Origin: Prochilodus magdalenae
Lineage: Eukaryota; Chordata; Actinopteri; Characiformes; Prochilodontidae
Assembly: GCA_024036415.1 (NCBI GenBank)
Contig: JAMWET010001298.1
Coordinates: forward strand, 791,001-855,000
Direction: 5' to 3'
Length of the DNA: 64,000 nt
The notes beneath the pieces are model-generated. The model saw only the letters and a list, made by a program, of their open reading frames with translations. It was not told where the DNA came from and did not search any database. This document shows, one piece after another, positions 11,740 through 24,094 of the stretch. The translations under genes and the position numbers were made by a program. The first letter of the stretch is position 1. The number at the start of each line of letters is the position of its first letter.

Positions 11740-13215
11740 CACCAAGTCAAACTGAGATATTAAATGATACGCACAGCGCAACAAACTAAGAGGGGGTTAG
11801 CGGGAAAGGAGTCGAATATTTAGATGTGTACATGAAGTGGAGACATCATACAGACATAACAACATGACTTAACAGCTACAAATCAATCTATAAAGGGGAT
11901 AAACAAAAAAGAGCAGGGCTATGGCTGTCAAGCATATTAGTAATCAAACAGCTAAACAAATATTTTCATGACTAATCAAGTAATCAGTGTTCTGAGGAGA
12001 GAAAGGATCATTAAAAAAAATAAACAATATAAATCTACACACAAGCGCTTATAGGTTTCTTAGAAAGAAGGGTGGAAAAAGAAGCATAAATATTAAACAC
12101 CATGTCGCAACACTGCATAAAAATAGAGGGCCATTTACTGCAGTACAGTACTCCAAGATTTAAAAACAATAAGCTCTGATAGATCAACACAATCCAACTG
12201 AATCTGTTTTTAATCATGTAGTATTCCTGAGACCTACAAGACAGCAAACCAAGTTAAAGGTGAAGACAAAATTTGCCTGATTCACTGCAAAACAATGCAC
12301 CACACAATTTGGTGCAGATAATTAAAGGAAACAAGGAAACATATTAGATCTGGTACATACTTCTCACACTAAGTTAGTGAGAAGAGTCATATCTTTAGAG
12401 GCTTCACAACCACAAATAAATCTGCAAGAAGAAAAAAAAGATAAGCAAAAGAGATAGAATATTAAAAAGGATAGATATATATGTATATGTCTGTGTATAT
12501 ATGTATGCACGAGCTACAACAGGCAACAAAGCGAGATATTTTGGTTTGTGTGCAATGATCAGAAATAAAGCAGACATAACAACATGGCTTTACGACTACA
12601 AGCCACTCAATAACAGGAAGGAAAAGAAGCCAAACAAGAGAAACAAGTGAAGATTAAAATAAGAAAAGCTCATTCGCTAAGAGAGAACAGCCGGGATCGA
12701 GATAATAAAAGAAATGAAGAAATATTAAACGACACAATCACACAGCACAACCAGCAAAGTGGCTTATCCGGAAATGCCTGAAACTGGCACTTGTAGAGGT
12801 GCAGCAGACATAACACCAGAAGACCTTCACAACAACAAAGCCATGAACAAAAAGGGGAAAAATGAATATTAATTTACAGTCAAAGTAAACAGCAGGGATA
12901 GGAAATGATGCATGTGAAGTTAAACACGTTTAGAAATATTAGATATTAAAAGACACATGCCTACAGCAAGCTAAGTGGGTTAAACAGAAAAAGTCTGATA
13001 TTAAGACGTGTAGGCATGTGTAGAGCAACTGCAGACCAACACTGCTTCACAACTATGAACCCACCTACAAAGAGAAGCAAGAGAAAGAAAACAAGAACAA
13101 AAGTTAAAAAGTTAAAAAGAGGAAAAAAGCTTCATTTGCTGCGAGAGCACAGCCAGGGTCGAGATGATAAAAGCAAAGAGAAAAGAAAAGGGAAAAAAAA
13201 CCTCCCTAAAGCCTA
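11740..13215. repeat. Highly diverged tandem array, unit about 190-265 bp
   Basis: Several unit copies share an ordered set of words. CAGACATAACA(A/C)CA starts units at about 11851, 12571 and 12810, with CAGACCAACACTGCTTC at 13031. Each is followed by TTCACAAC or TTAACAGC plus aacaaa/acaaat words. ATATTAAA(T/C)GACAC-like words followed by AGC.CAAC.A.C.AAG appear at about 11757, 12723 and 12943. GAGA.CACAGCC.GGGTCGAGAT occurs at 12680 and 13145. A further copy is visible around 12396. The array is adenine-rich on the plus strand. Confidence 0.65.
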
Positions 13216-13404
13216 GAGGGAGTTTCCTCACTTGGCCTGGAGTGCACGGGCAGGTCAGGTGCGCGAGTGTGCGAGCGTGTGGGTAGTTGGATACGTGCGA
13301 CTGTTTATTGTCTGTGTGTGATCATGAATGTGTGGGTGTACGCAAAAGGTGCTTTTGATAGAGCGTTTGTGTGCGTGTTTTCATTCGGACGCCAGTGTCA
13401 GGTC

Positions 13405-13468
13405 ATCCCTCCTCCTCCTCCTGCTCCTCCACCTCCACCACCACCACCTCCTCCTCCTCCTCCTCCTT
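13405..13468. repeat. (CCT)n/(CCA)n trinucleotide repeat
   Basis: CCT, GCT and ACC triplets. Open frames through it on both strands (polyproline on the plus strand) are repeat artefacts. Confidence 0.85.
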
Positions 13469-13659
13469 TTTCTCGGCCAGACTAGCTGCAGGGCTTTTTT
13501 CAGATGAGTTCTCAGTGCAGACGTTTTGTTTAAACTTTCCAAGACACTCTCACCGCCATCTTTCTCGAGCCGCAACTTCGGCACAGGAGAGGGAGGTAAA
13601 GGAAAGAAGAAGAAGCAGAAAAGGAAGAAAAGAAAAAAACGGCAGGACCAATGGCTAAT

Positions 13660-13870
13660 GAACGTGACAAAAACCTCTCTCGCCTATCAGCTATCTGTCT
13701 CTAATGCTCCGTCTCTGCAGCCGAGGGGAAAAGAACTCCTGAGCCCCCCAAAAATGAGCCTCTGATACCCCTGTTCTCAAAGGCAGTCGGGCGCGAGGCT
13801 GCCGAAATTAATGGAAATATATAACAATCTGAAATTAACTTCTTATAGCCACCAGCTACGTTTTAACCAG
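13660..13870. promoter_or_regulatory. Candidate conserved enhancer block
   Basis: Unique block with GAAATTAATGGAAATATATA and CTGAAATTAACTTC, preceded by a CpG-containing GGCGCGAGGCTGCCG patch. Flanked by low-complexity DNA on both sides, which makes the preserved composition stand out. Confidence 0.35.
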
Positions 13871-13938
13871 GAGCTGAGAAGGAGAGGGGGAAGAGTGTGA
13901 AGGAAGGCAAGAAAAAAAGAGTGAAAAACCCATTATAT

Positions 13939-13941
<3 letters not shown>

Positions 13942-13987
<46 letters not shown>
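13942..13987. repeat. (CA)23 microsatellite
   Basis: Uninterrupted CA dinucleotides, likely polymorphic. Confidence 0.95.
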
Positions 13988-13990
<3 letters not shown>

Positions 13991-14599
13991 ACGTCAGTAA
14001 AAAAAGTGGCAGAAAACTGTCTTAACAAAACATATCCTAACAATGCCACCTGATCAAAACGTATCATTGGATTATATTTTCTGCTATATTTAAAAGAAAG
14101 CTAGCTGTCCTGTATTTTGGACACATTTCAAATAGAATAGTCCAATAGAAATGTTTTAAACTGACTAAAATCTCCTATATTAAAAGTTAAGACAAGTGAC
14201 CACCAGAGGAAACTATACTAAAAGTATAGAACTATACTGAAGCAGATGTTTGGACCAAACTGACAATCATACAGCACCATTTAAACACACTAAAGTTTCT
14301 AAATTCAAAAATAATATAATAAATACCATTATAATAATAACAATAATAATATTAGAATAAATAAATTAAAAGTGGTCTTTCTATGGTGATATGAGGCTGT
14401 AAATACATATCTGGTCCATGCACAGATGGGGTATTTGTGGTCTTCCTAATATGAATTAGGAAGAAAGTTGTAATAAAAAATAAATATATAATAAATTGCT
14501 CAGATTAAGATTTCTAACGAGATCTAAATAAAATATATGGTAAAAATATGCTTTGAATTGCATTAAAATAAATTCATTTGGAATTATTAAGGCACAAGT

Positions 14600-14800
14600 A
14601 TTCCAAAATGATACTTCAGCACAAAGCGTAATTTCCACCTCAGTCTGGAGATATGAGGTGTGGGTGATATGTTTGTGTGCATTCCTGCTATTAATTGATT
14701 TAACTACCTTGCTTTCTTTGCCTGATGCCCAGGCGGCAGTGCAGCGAGCTATAAAGATTAATTACATTGATAAGCAGGCAATATGACACTATGCTCACAA
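14600..14800. promoter_or_regulatory. Candidate conserved enhancer block
   Basis: Contains GCTATTAATTGATTTAACTA, a GC-balanced core around CCCAGGCGGCAGTGCAGCGA, then AAAGATTAATTACATTGATA. Paired homeodomain and TTGAT-type sites flank a GC-rich core in otherwise AT-rich DNA. Confidence 0.4.
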
Positions 14801-15054
14801 TGTCCGTTTATGCTTATAAAACCTAAAATAAAGTCTATGTGAGCATCACTGAGGCTTTCCTGGTTTAAATACACAAAATAAAGGCAAACATATATTTTGT
14901 GAAACATTTCTAATTACTAATATTATTTAACATTGTTAAATCTAATAAAGGAGGAAGGAACTTGATAAACACAAGAGCACTGTTATAAAAGTTCTACTCC
15001 TCCTGCATATACTGATACAGGTACTTATACTTCCTCTATAGACACAGAGCAAAA

Positions 15055-15115
15055 AATATAAATAAATAAAAAAATAAAAAAAAATAAAAAATAAAAATAA
15101 AAATAAAATAAAACC
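15055..15115. repeat. A-rich (AAAAT)n low-complexity tract
   Basis: Adenine-rich run with T every four to seven bases. The minus-strand frames through it are artefacts. Confidence 0.85.
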
Positions 15116-15309
15116 ACAACTGACCCTAGCCGATTCATTAAGTTCAACAGATGTTTCCATGCAATAGACATTAGGCAAAAAACCCTACTATCATTAAAAC
15201 CATAAATAGGACACCGCATGATAGACTAATTGATGTTATTCACAGACAAACACATATAGGCAGCTCAATAATAATTAGCATCCAACGAATAAAAAAGTAA
15301 GGCTGTTGT

Positions 15310-15860
15310 GCAATCTGTTTATTGACGGTTGTCAGGTTGATGCGTATTAGTATCTTTTACTTTCTGATTAGCACAATGTCCATTATTATCCTTCATTACT
15401 GGGGATATTATTACAGAGAAAGCCCGTGTCACTCAAACACAAAGAGACTAAGTCTGGAATTTTCGAGAAAAAGGAGTCAGCCCACTAAATACGCCCGGAG
15501 TGACCTTTCCTCCCGAAAACCCCCTTAAAGCGGAATTATCTTTTTAACTATTAAATTGCTGTCAGCGATTTGTCAGAGCGTAGTCATTACGAGGCTCGGC
15601 TAAGGACGTCTGAAAGGAAAACATTTTATTTATTTAGTTTTGGAAGCACAAGAGACATTTTTGCAGCGATAAAGGTAAGTTTGAATGCGGTGATTATCTT
15701 GTCATTTAGGACATTTCTCTTTTTTTCCCCTGCTCACTCTTCTTTTATTTTTCTCTTTATGATAATCGTGAGCGGGGGACTGGTGTCGATTTTCGCCATC
15801 TTCTTTGTTCTATGGCATGTTTGACACCTCCAGACAATGCGCTGGATGACGCTCGTATTC
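15310..15860. promoter_or_regulatory. Candidate conserved non-coding cluster
   Basis: About 550 bp of unique sequence: CTGATTAGCACAATGTCCAT at 15363, a GGAGTGACCTTTCC nuclear-receptor half-site near 15497, CTATTAAATTGCTGTCAGCG, then GATAAAGGTAAG and GATAATCGTGAG further right. Several plus-strand open frames overlap but look non-coding. GATAAAGGTAAG resembles a splice donor, but no upstream exon was recognised. Confidence 0.45.
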
Positions 15861-15889
15861 CAGAGCTCCATCAAGATGTGGGACGCAGA

Positions 15890-16237
15890 AATCATAAAAT
15901 ATTCTTTCTTTTTTTTTTCTTTCAAGAAACAATAGCTCAGAACTGTCATGTCCAAATGAAGGAAACATTCCTTTTCTTTTTTTTGTGAGAGAAAAGGACC
16001 AGAATGGGGATGAATGTGTGCCGCATAACAGCGCCCTAACTTCTAACAAGCGAAACTATGAAACTTTAACTGTGCGACCAGATTGCAAAGTAACACTTTG
16101 TAGCCGCTTTAAAGACTTTAGAAGAAGCTAGTTAACCTTTCTAGGAGAGCGTTATGTGTGTAAATGTGACTTTTCTGACCCGAGAGTGAGAAGAAGGCAG
16201 CCACAAAGCAGAAAGCAAACAGCACAAAACATTAAAG
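15890..16237. other. Intron DNA, nothing recognised
   Basis: Contains two short pyrimidine tracts (15903-15920 and 15970-15985) and otherwise ordinary unique sequence. Confidence 0.4.
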
Positions 16238-16299
16238 TCAACTCAAGGTAACCTGGAGCTGAATAAGTCAGTATACTTGGGAAGCAAAATAAGACTCCC

Positions 16300-16620
16300 A
16301 CAGACAGAGAGAGAGACAGAAAGAGAGACAGACAGAGAGATAGAGAGAGAGAGACAAACTACGAGACAAGGGGAGAGAGAGATAGCAATGAACTGTCCAG
16401 CACCATCATGCTCATAAATTAGACAAATAAGTGAAATAAGGGAAGAAATCCCCTCTCTCTTCACACGCCGCCACATTTCTACCATGTTTTCTATGCAAAA
16501 GGCTAAACAAAGGATAGGCAGTGCCCCCTAGTGTTTTCATCAATGAGAAATGAGTCCAATCAAGAATACGTCTCCCAAAACAGAGACACAGAGAGACAGA
16601 GAGAGAGAGAGAGAGGGGTT
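16300..16620. repeat. Two interrupted GA/CAGA tracts
   Basis: GA with CAGA steps at about 16302-16383 and again at 16583-16617, separated by about 200 bp of unique DNA. Confidence 0.85.
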
Positions 16621-16837
16621 GAGTCACTGGGGAGATGGCATCACATATGAACAGCCTGAAGAGGCAGGGCTGGCAGGAGAGCAAGGGAGGAGGGAAAAAA
16701 TGGAGGAGAAAAAAGAGGGGGGCGAGTAGGGTAAGAGGTTGTAAGGAGGGGGATGGGTGTGTGTGTGTGCGGTGTGGGATATTAGAAGAATTCTGACATC
16801 ACCAAGATGTTTTTAATGTTCCAGGGAGAGCAGAAAG

Positions 16838-16840
16838 CGA

Positions 16841-16927
<87 letters not shown>
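16838..16927. repeat. (GA)n microsatellite, about 90 bp
   Basis: Near-pure GA run with one early GACA interruption, on the strand opposite to FAM172A transcription, so it reads as (UC)n in the pre-mRNA. Confidence 0.95.
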
Positions 16928-16929
<2 letters not shown>

Positions 16930-17089
16930 TGTTCGTGATAACAGGCCATGCATGAAAGTGGATGTCAGGGAGACCAGAGGAATCGTGCAGTGTGAAGGCG
17001 TCTATTAGAAGCAGAGGAACACATAAGGAGCAGATATGCTGAGACTGGCCTTGAACGACTAACAGTGCTGGGTTCACACCCTCAGACAA

Positions 17090-18775
17090 GCCGGGCGGAC
17101 TTTCAAATCGTTATATGGCCAAATACCAGATTGACGCAATTGTCCCCTCTTGTAGTCTATGGGTTAACACATGTTTGGTGTGTGAAGCTTCTAAACCTTC
17201 TCTAGTTTCACAAGTAAACACTAAGGAGTAGTAGTACAAAGTGAGACTGGACCACAGTGAAATGCGTGACTGTATGGGCAAGCAGACAAATGGATTGAGA
17301 GTTGAAATGATGGATATATGGATGGATGGACAGATTCTTTAGCTTCACACTGGGTTAAAGAGGCTAATGATGTAGCTAACAAGTAATGGACACTTATAGC
17401 CTACTAGGTATATAAAGCAGGCCTTAGGACTCATTAGCACACTACTGCTTTAAGCTATGCTACTCTCCTAACAAAGATCTGAAGAACCATTTCACTATGC
17501 AAAGGACCTTAGTGGTGGGCAATATGTCAAAAATAAAACAGGATAGTTCCAGGCATTTTTATCATAATAACATCCAGCACTACATATACTTCTTGCAAGG
17601 TTTCATGAATTGAAACAACTGTAGCAGACAAAATACAATATGCAGTGCCACATGTAAAAATCCTATAAGAATAATAATAATACACCTGTAACTACTATGA
17701 GCTTTATATACATTTTTATAAACTATATTCAAATAAACAGGCCTAATGTGCACTTTGCTGTGAAACACAGTAGGTGTTCTTTAAGTACGGACGATATTCA
17801 CAATATGCTCAGAAATAGTGAGACACTATCACAACAACGATAAACTATCGCTCACCCATAATGCAAACGGTTATTTGAGTGTTTCTATAAACTGTTTTTA
17901 TTAAATAGCCTTCAAATCATCTTATTTTGTATGCAGTATGTATGTATTTAGGTCCATTTATGATTATAACAGTGTCTTGTACATTGTCCCAACTGGTAAA
18001 AATAAAGGTCCATTACTTGGTAACACCATCAGCCTTTTAGATACAGTGTAAAACTAAAGAAATACTCATCAGGGTGACTGACCACAATTAGGGTAATGGG
18101 AAAATAGGCTCCAATTATTGTTTGGGTAAACCATGATTTGATCTAATAAAGTCTTGGACTGTCTTTTCACTGTGAATGAAAGTAATTTTCATCAGATTTA
18201 CCCAACTGTGTATTTAAACTTAATGTAGTTGATCAGCCAAGGCAGGTTTGCTTCCTTAGGTTGGCACTAGAGCTATGAGGCTAACGCAGCTAACAAGTAA
18301 ATGAAGCTTATAAGCACCAATTAGCAGTGTGCAATCTGCAGGCTTAAATCATTAAATATTTGCCTAGAACCTTATTGAGTTGTTAAGCAATCTCAAATAG
18401 CCTTAGTTATGTGATTTTTGGCCCTATGATATACAGTTATGCATTACAGTGCATGCTATATTACATTGCATAATATTATATCAACCAACTTAAGGCCTTG
18501 GGGACACTCTCTGGGGTCAGGACAGTCTGCATCATCTTCATCCACTGTATCAACCTCTCACACATCTTTGCGATCTAGTGTGTGTGTTTTCCCGGCCAGT
18601 ATGTCCCCTCAGAGACCCACAGTGGAGCACGACCCTACACCTCACACAGCTCATATCAAAAGCACTACAAGCCACAAACGCCCAGCTTTTCTCCCCCCGA
18701 CATCCCCCACCCCACCCACAATTCCTCTCTCTACCTCTCTCCCTCTCTTCTGTCTGACCAATATTTCACTGGGCG
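17090..18775. other. Intron DNA with decayed interspersed repeats
   Basis: 17160-17420 and 18235-18345 share the words ACATGTTTGGTG and/or GCTAACAAGTAA with 1.7 and 37.9 kb. 17510-17860 contains GGGCAATATG and ACAATATGCTCAG words typical of decayed fish repeats. No gene was recognised. Confidence 0.45.
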
Positions 18776-18990
18776 CGCCATAATTCACAGCACATAAAAC
18801 CTTAAAATGGCACATAAAACAGTTCATCTCTTTTCAGTGTTGGCTTCCTGGGCTTAAAAATTAAATATGTTTTACCGCAGGTACATAACTAAAACACAGA
18901 GTTTTAAAAAAACGGCCTCATAAAGAAGCGGGCCGGGGGATTGGGCTAGCCTGCTGACTCACCCGGAGAGAAACTGTGACAGAAAGAAAA
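18770..18990. promoter_or_regulatory. Possible conserved block
   Basis: Starts with GGCGCGCC, then ATAATTCACAGCACATAAAA with the ACATAAAA word repeated, and GCTTAAAAATTAAATATG. Weak case based only on even composition and absence of repeats. Confidence 0.25.
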
Positions 18991-19114
18991 AAGAACGACC
19001 AAGTAGGACAAAGCAGGCTCTCGTCCCTGAAATGACAGATACACACACGTACCTGGTTTATATATTATAACTCATTATTACAGTACCAAAGAGACTGAGG
19101 ATGAGCAGGAGAGG

Positions 19115-19138
19115 GAGGAAGGGAGGGAGAGAGAGACA

Positions 19139-19196
<58 letters not shown>

Positions 19197-19242
19197 GAGA
19201 GAGACAGGGAGGAAGAGAGAGAGACAGGGAGAGAGAGAGAGA
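19115..19242. repeat. GA/GGGA purine tract
   Basis: (GA)n core at 19145-19203 with GGGAGGAA interruptions on both sides. Confidence 0.9.
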
Positions 19243-19760
19243 TTCAAATGGTTGAACACATTCTGGAGAAGGAGTCATAAAACTCTCCGACATTCAATCA
19301 AGTTTTAAAACGCAAAGGGTGGAAAAAAGAGGAACGGTGAACGGAGAAGAGGGAACAAAGGAAACAGGAAAAAGAGTGAGCCAAGGGGAGAAAGGAAAAA
19401 CCATGCGACAGAACAAGAGAAAGAGGGAGAGAGAGAGAGATCTGATGTCCTCTGAAGTTACAGAGTTCACTGACATTTGTAAAACATGATGCCAGCCCCT
19501 CCCTTTTTTAGCAGACACCTCTTCCAGACAACTCTCTCTTCCTGGAGCTTCATGGACCTTTTTCTTCTAGGAATATGGCATTTCGCTCACACTCCACTCC
19601 AAGCTCCTTAGGAATACTAACAATTCAGTACTGAAAAGTTTCTCCAGGAAGTCATAATGTCACAAACCATTACATGACAACTTCACCTCTACAGTCCATC
19701 ACAGTCTGCGTATTAGTGCTCAAATCTAGCATTTTATGAACAAGAATGAAAAAAAGAAAA

Positions 19761-21350
19761 TATGGCACAGCATAGTGTAGTACTGTATAGCATAGTGTAG
19801 TACCATATAGAACAGTGTAGTACTGAATAGAATAGTGTAGTACTGAATAGAATAGTGTAGTACTGAATAGAATAGTATAGTACTGAATAGAACAGTGTAG
19901 TACTGAATAGAATAGTGTAGTACTGTATAGAATAGTGTAGTACTGAATAGAATAGTATAATACTGAATAGAATAGTGTAGTACTGAATAGAACAGTGTAG
20001 TACTGTATAGAATAGTGTAGTACTGTATAGAATAGTGTAGTACTGTATAGAATAGTGTAGTACTGAATAGAATAGTATAATACTGAATAGAATAGTGTAG
20101 TACTGAATAGAATAGTGTAGTACTGTATAGAATAGTGTAGTACTGTATAGAATAGTGTAGTACTGAATAGAATAGTGTAGTACTGTATAGAATAGTGTAG
20201 TACTGAATAGAATAGTGTAGTACTGAATAGAACAGTGTAGTACTGAATAGAATAGTGTAGTACTGTATAGAATAGTGTAGTACTGAATAGAACAGTGTAG
20301 TACTGTATAGAATAGTGTAGTACTGAATAGAATAGTGTAGTACTGAATAGAATAGTGTAGTACTGTATAGAATAGTGTAGTACTGAATAGAATAGTGTAG
20401 TACTGAATAGAATAGTGTAGTACTAAATAGAACAGTGTAGTACTGAATAGAACAGTGTAGTACTGAATAGAATAGTGTAGTACTGAATAGAATAGTGTAG
20501 TACTAAATAGAACAGTGTAGTACTGAATAGCATAGTGTAGTACTGAATAGAATAGTGTAGTACTGAATAGCATAGTGTAGTACTGAATAGAACAGTGTAG
20601 TACTGAATAGAATAGTGTAGTACTGAATAGAATAGTGTAGTACTAAATAGAACAGTGTAGTACTGTATAGAATAGTGTAGTACTGAATAGAATAGTGTAG
20701 TACTAAATAGAACAGTGTAGTACTGAATAGCATAGTGTAGTACTGAATAGAATAGTGTAGTACTAAATAGAACAGTGTAGTACTGAATAGCATAGTGTAG
20801 TACTGAATAGAATAGTGTAGTACTGAATAGCATAGTGTAGTACTGAATAGAATAGTGTAGTACTGAATAGAACAGTGTAGTACTGAATAGAATAGTGTAG
20901 TACTGAATAGAATAGTGTAGTACTAAATAGAACAGTGTAGTACTGTATAGAATAGTGTAGTACTGAATAGAACAGTGTAGTACTGTATAGAATAGTGTAG
21001 TACTGAATAGAATAGTGTAGTACTGAATAGAATAGTGTAGTACTAAATAGAACAGTGTAGTACTGAATAGAATAGTGTAGTACTGAATAGAATAGTGTAG
21101 TACTAAATAGAACAGTGTAGTACTGTATAGAATAGTGTAGTACTGTATAGAATAGTGTAGTACTGTATAGCCTTATGTAGAATTGCATAGCAAAGTGTAG
21201 TACTGTATAGAATAGTGTAGTACTGTATAGCCTTATGTAGAATTGCATAGCATAGTGTAGTACTGTATAGCATAGTGTAGTACTGTATAGCATAGTGTAG
21301 TACTGTATAGCATAGTGTAGTACTGTATAGCCTAATGTAGCATTGCATAA
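19761..21350. repeat. 20-bp minisatellite array, about 79 units
   Basis: About 1.6 kb of a 20-bp unit with consensus TACTGAATAGAATAGTGTAG, in strict 20-bp register with no length change for most of its extent. Variant positions are few: TACTGAATAG/TACTGTATAG/TACTAAATAG in the first half and AATAG/AACAG/CATAG/AGTATAG/AGTATAA in the second. The unit has TAG in all plus frames but no stop on the minus strand, and 3 x 20 = 60 bp. Minus-strand open frames of up to 279 codons are therefore composition artefacts. The left and right ends (19761-19800 and 21160-21350) contain the most diverged units. Confidence 0.98.
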
Positions 21351-21489
21351 CAGTGTTGCATCACATAACATAGAATTTTGATGTTTTTTGTGGCACATTG
21401 GATTGATACATGGATGTCATGCATATTTTAGTATATACATTTGTACAAGTACAATGTTTTTATGATAGTGTTAGTCTGGCTGTTTGCTT

Positions 21490-21640
21490 GACAGTCCCAT
21501 TTTGCTGTAATAAAAATGACTGAGGTAACACATCACATTGGATAAAACATAAGCTGGCATTGTTTTTAGAGGAAAAAAAGTAATAAAGTAATATTGTACA
21601 GTAGTTTAAGTATCATGATAATATTGTATTGTATTGTAAT
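21490..21640 (+). repeat. Fragment of an interspersed repeat also seen at 9.38 kb
   Basis: CCCATTTTGCTGTAATAAAA followed by ATGACTG corresponds to the 9380-9409 stretch with three mismatches in about 28 bp, beside ATATTGTA-type words at both places. The family was not identified. Confidence 0.45.
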
Positions 21641-21710
21641 TTTGTATTATGTATTTGTGGTTGTGTCGTTGTATGTATTTGTGTAATGTTTACAGATTTT
21701 GAAGAACTGA

Positions 21711-21768
21711 GGATGGATGGATGGATGGATGGATGGATGGATGGATGGATGGATGGATGGATGGATGA
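21711..21768. repeat. (GGAT)14 microsatellite
   Basis: Uninterrupted GGAT tetranucleotides, read as DGWM repeats in a spurious plus-strand frame. Confidence 0.95.
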
Positions 21769-22387
21769 TCACGTACTGTGAACATGGATACTTTGTGGCT
21801 CCTCTGAGGCTTAAAGAATGTATGAAGATGTTGGAATCATATCAGTATAGGCAGAGAATTGCTTTTAAGATGACCGGCACTGGACAGATGTTTAGATTTG
21901 GCTGGCATTTCAAAGGGACATTTGAAGCTACATGTAATGCACTCTGGGGAGCCTCCATTTTACTGCTTTTTTAACCCTAACAAAAAATTTCTCTGTAATG
22001 CTATTCCAGGCTGTAATCTCCACATTTCATAAAAGTTTAGGCATGCTGTGTAGATATATGGCCACAGTGCTTCCCCAGTAGCTATGTCTTTATGCGTTTT
22101 TACTACTGTGCTCCAGTTCTGCTACAACATATTCGCAGCACACGCAAGTGCCAATAAAGTAATTCTGATTCTGTATGTATAGATGGATGAACGGATGGAT
22201 GTATGTGACTACAGCTTTGAGGCTATAGATTGGGGAGTCAAGACAAAGAGCGGACGAAGAGCATCAAACAAAGGAGAGAGAGGGAGAGAGAGAGAGACCT
22301 AAAGAAAGAGATGGAGGCTCTCCTCCCATAGCAGACAGAAATGGCAGACCCCATGCCCTAGGCTCAGTGTGAGAGAGCGAGAGACAG

Positions 22388-22546
<159 letters not shown>

Positions 22547-22559
22547 TGCTTCTTTTGTG

Positions 22560-23870
22560 ATGGAGGTCAGGGGCATCCCTCTAGTTTTCCATATACCCCC
22601 ACATTTAGCAGAAAGGAAAAGAGTATGAGGCTAACACAGTTCGCTGTATGAGCTCACAGCACATAAGACCCACACAGCACACACAAACACACACAAGGGA
22701 GCTCAGCTTCAGTTTAAGACATCTGCAACCTGCCAGTCCAGTCGGGCTCCGAATGGCTGGAAGCACATTCGCTGACACTGAGAAGAGGAAAGAGAAGTGT
22801 GTTTGTGTGAGTGTAGAAAAGGACAGATGATCAGATGGTAGACAGGTGGATCTACATTTTGACAACAAACAGACAACCTGCAAACCACAGACTATCAGAT
22901 GTAGGTAGTGGGTGTGGGTCTTTATGTCTGGGACATTGTCAGAAGGTGCTTGAGTGTGTGATTTGATATGTAGTGGACACCAGACAGAAGTACAGTGCTC
23001 TTTAGTAGTCTGTGAATAAGGTTGCATATAGCACAAAAAAGGGTTCTTCTATTGTTACAAGCTTGACATGCTAACAATAGTAGCATGTTCAAAAAGGCTC
23101 TATAGAGAGCCATGTACAACACATTCTCCACAAATCTCACCACTTTGCCATACAAAGAATCATTTAAGCAAGCAAATGGTACTTGGAGTGTTAATGGTCC
23201 TATATATAGCCATTATCTTTACTAGAAGAGAGTACTTCTCCAAGACAAAAGTTTGAAGTACTGTTTATCTGATGGTGACAGTTTTAGTAGTCTATCAGGC
23301 CTGGTGCAGTTGTTTAGGGGGCTAAATTGGTTCACATCATTTTATGAGCTTTAGTTTTGGAGATGCCTGTTATTTTACCTCTTTTTTTAAACAGCCTGCA
23401 TACTAACAGCTGACCAGTATAACATCTTGCTGATATTAAGGTTCTATAGAGTAAAAGGCCCATATGTAAAGCATATTAAAATACTCTTGTGTTCCATCAT
23501 TAGCAAACAAATTCAATTGTGTATTCACACTCACAATTGAAAGAAGTAAGGAGGGACGGCTTTTATTACTGTACCTGACTAACCCAACAGCCAAAACTGT
23601 GGACATTTAGCAAGCAGTGATGCCCTCCATGAGCTAGTTCCAGTACTACTGGCAGACGCCAGCACGATGCAGGACTACATGCACGTAGAGGGTTACGATG
23701 ACTCCCCTGCAATGGTGACTACCGCTGGAGGCACAGTGGTCAGGGCTAAGATGAACGGTTGTCATCACAGTTTTGACTGTATGTCCTATAATGGCTGAAG
23801 TGATCAGATATTAGAATTTTTATCTAAATAAAATCGTTATCAGCAACACAACGGCCATATCATTCAGGCC
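22560..23870. other. Intron DNA, no gene recognised
   Basis: Unique and moderately AT-rich. A 143-codon minus-strand frame at 22605-23036 shows no domain and crosses CA-rich sequence. 23560-23780 is GC-balanced, with CAATGGTGACTACCGCTGGA, and could be an old repeat or a conserved piece. Confidence 0.4.
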
Positions 23871-24022
23871 GTAGAGTGCACATACAGCACACACACGCAC
23901 ACACTCACTCTAGCTTTCTCAGGTCCTACTGCAGCAGAACAGCAAAGACTATTAAGATATTGGCGCCAAAGTTTTCACTTGCTGCTCTGCCGTTCTTCCT
24001 TTCCTTCCCCTCGCTCTCTTTA

Positions 24023-24025
<3 letters not shown>

Positions 24026-24064
<39 letters not shown>
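24026..24064. repeat. (CT)n tract
   Basis: Pyrimidine run on the plus strand, one of the few dinucleotide tracts in CT orientation. Confidence 0.9.
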
Positions 24065-24094
24065 CACACTTCGCTCTCACCCTCCGCAGGTTGA

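Noticed and set aside
15660..15690. AAAGGTAAGT as a plus-strand splice donor
   Set aside because: Matches the donor consensus, but no upstream exon or acceptor was found and the frame lacks a known domain.
19761..21350. CRISPR-like array
   Set aside because: The 20-bp units are contiguous with no unique spacers, and the genome is vertebrate.
19734..21398. Minus-strand open frames of up to 279 codons with IQYYT/LFSTTLFY repeats, as a possible repetitive membrane protein
   Set aside because: The 20-bp unit has no stop triplet in any minus frame, and 3 x 20 bp gives a 20-residue period automatically. No start context, splice sites or non-repeat domain.
22605..23036. Minus-strand 143-codon frame as a gene
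   Set aside because: No recognisable domain; it crosses CA-rich DNA and has no splice or conservation evidence.
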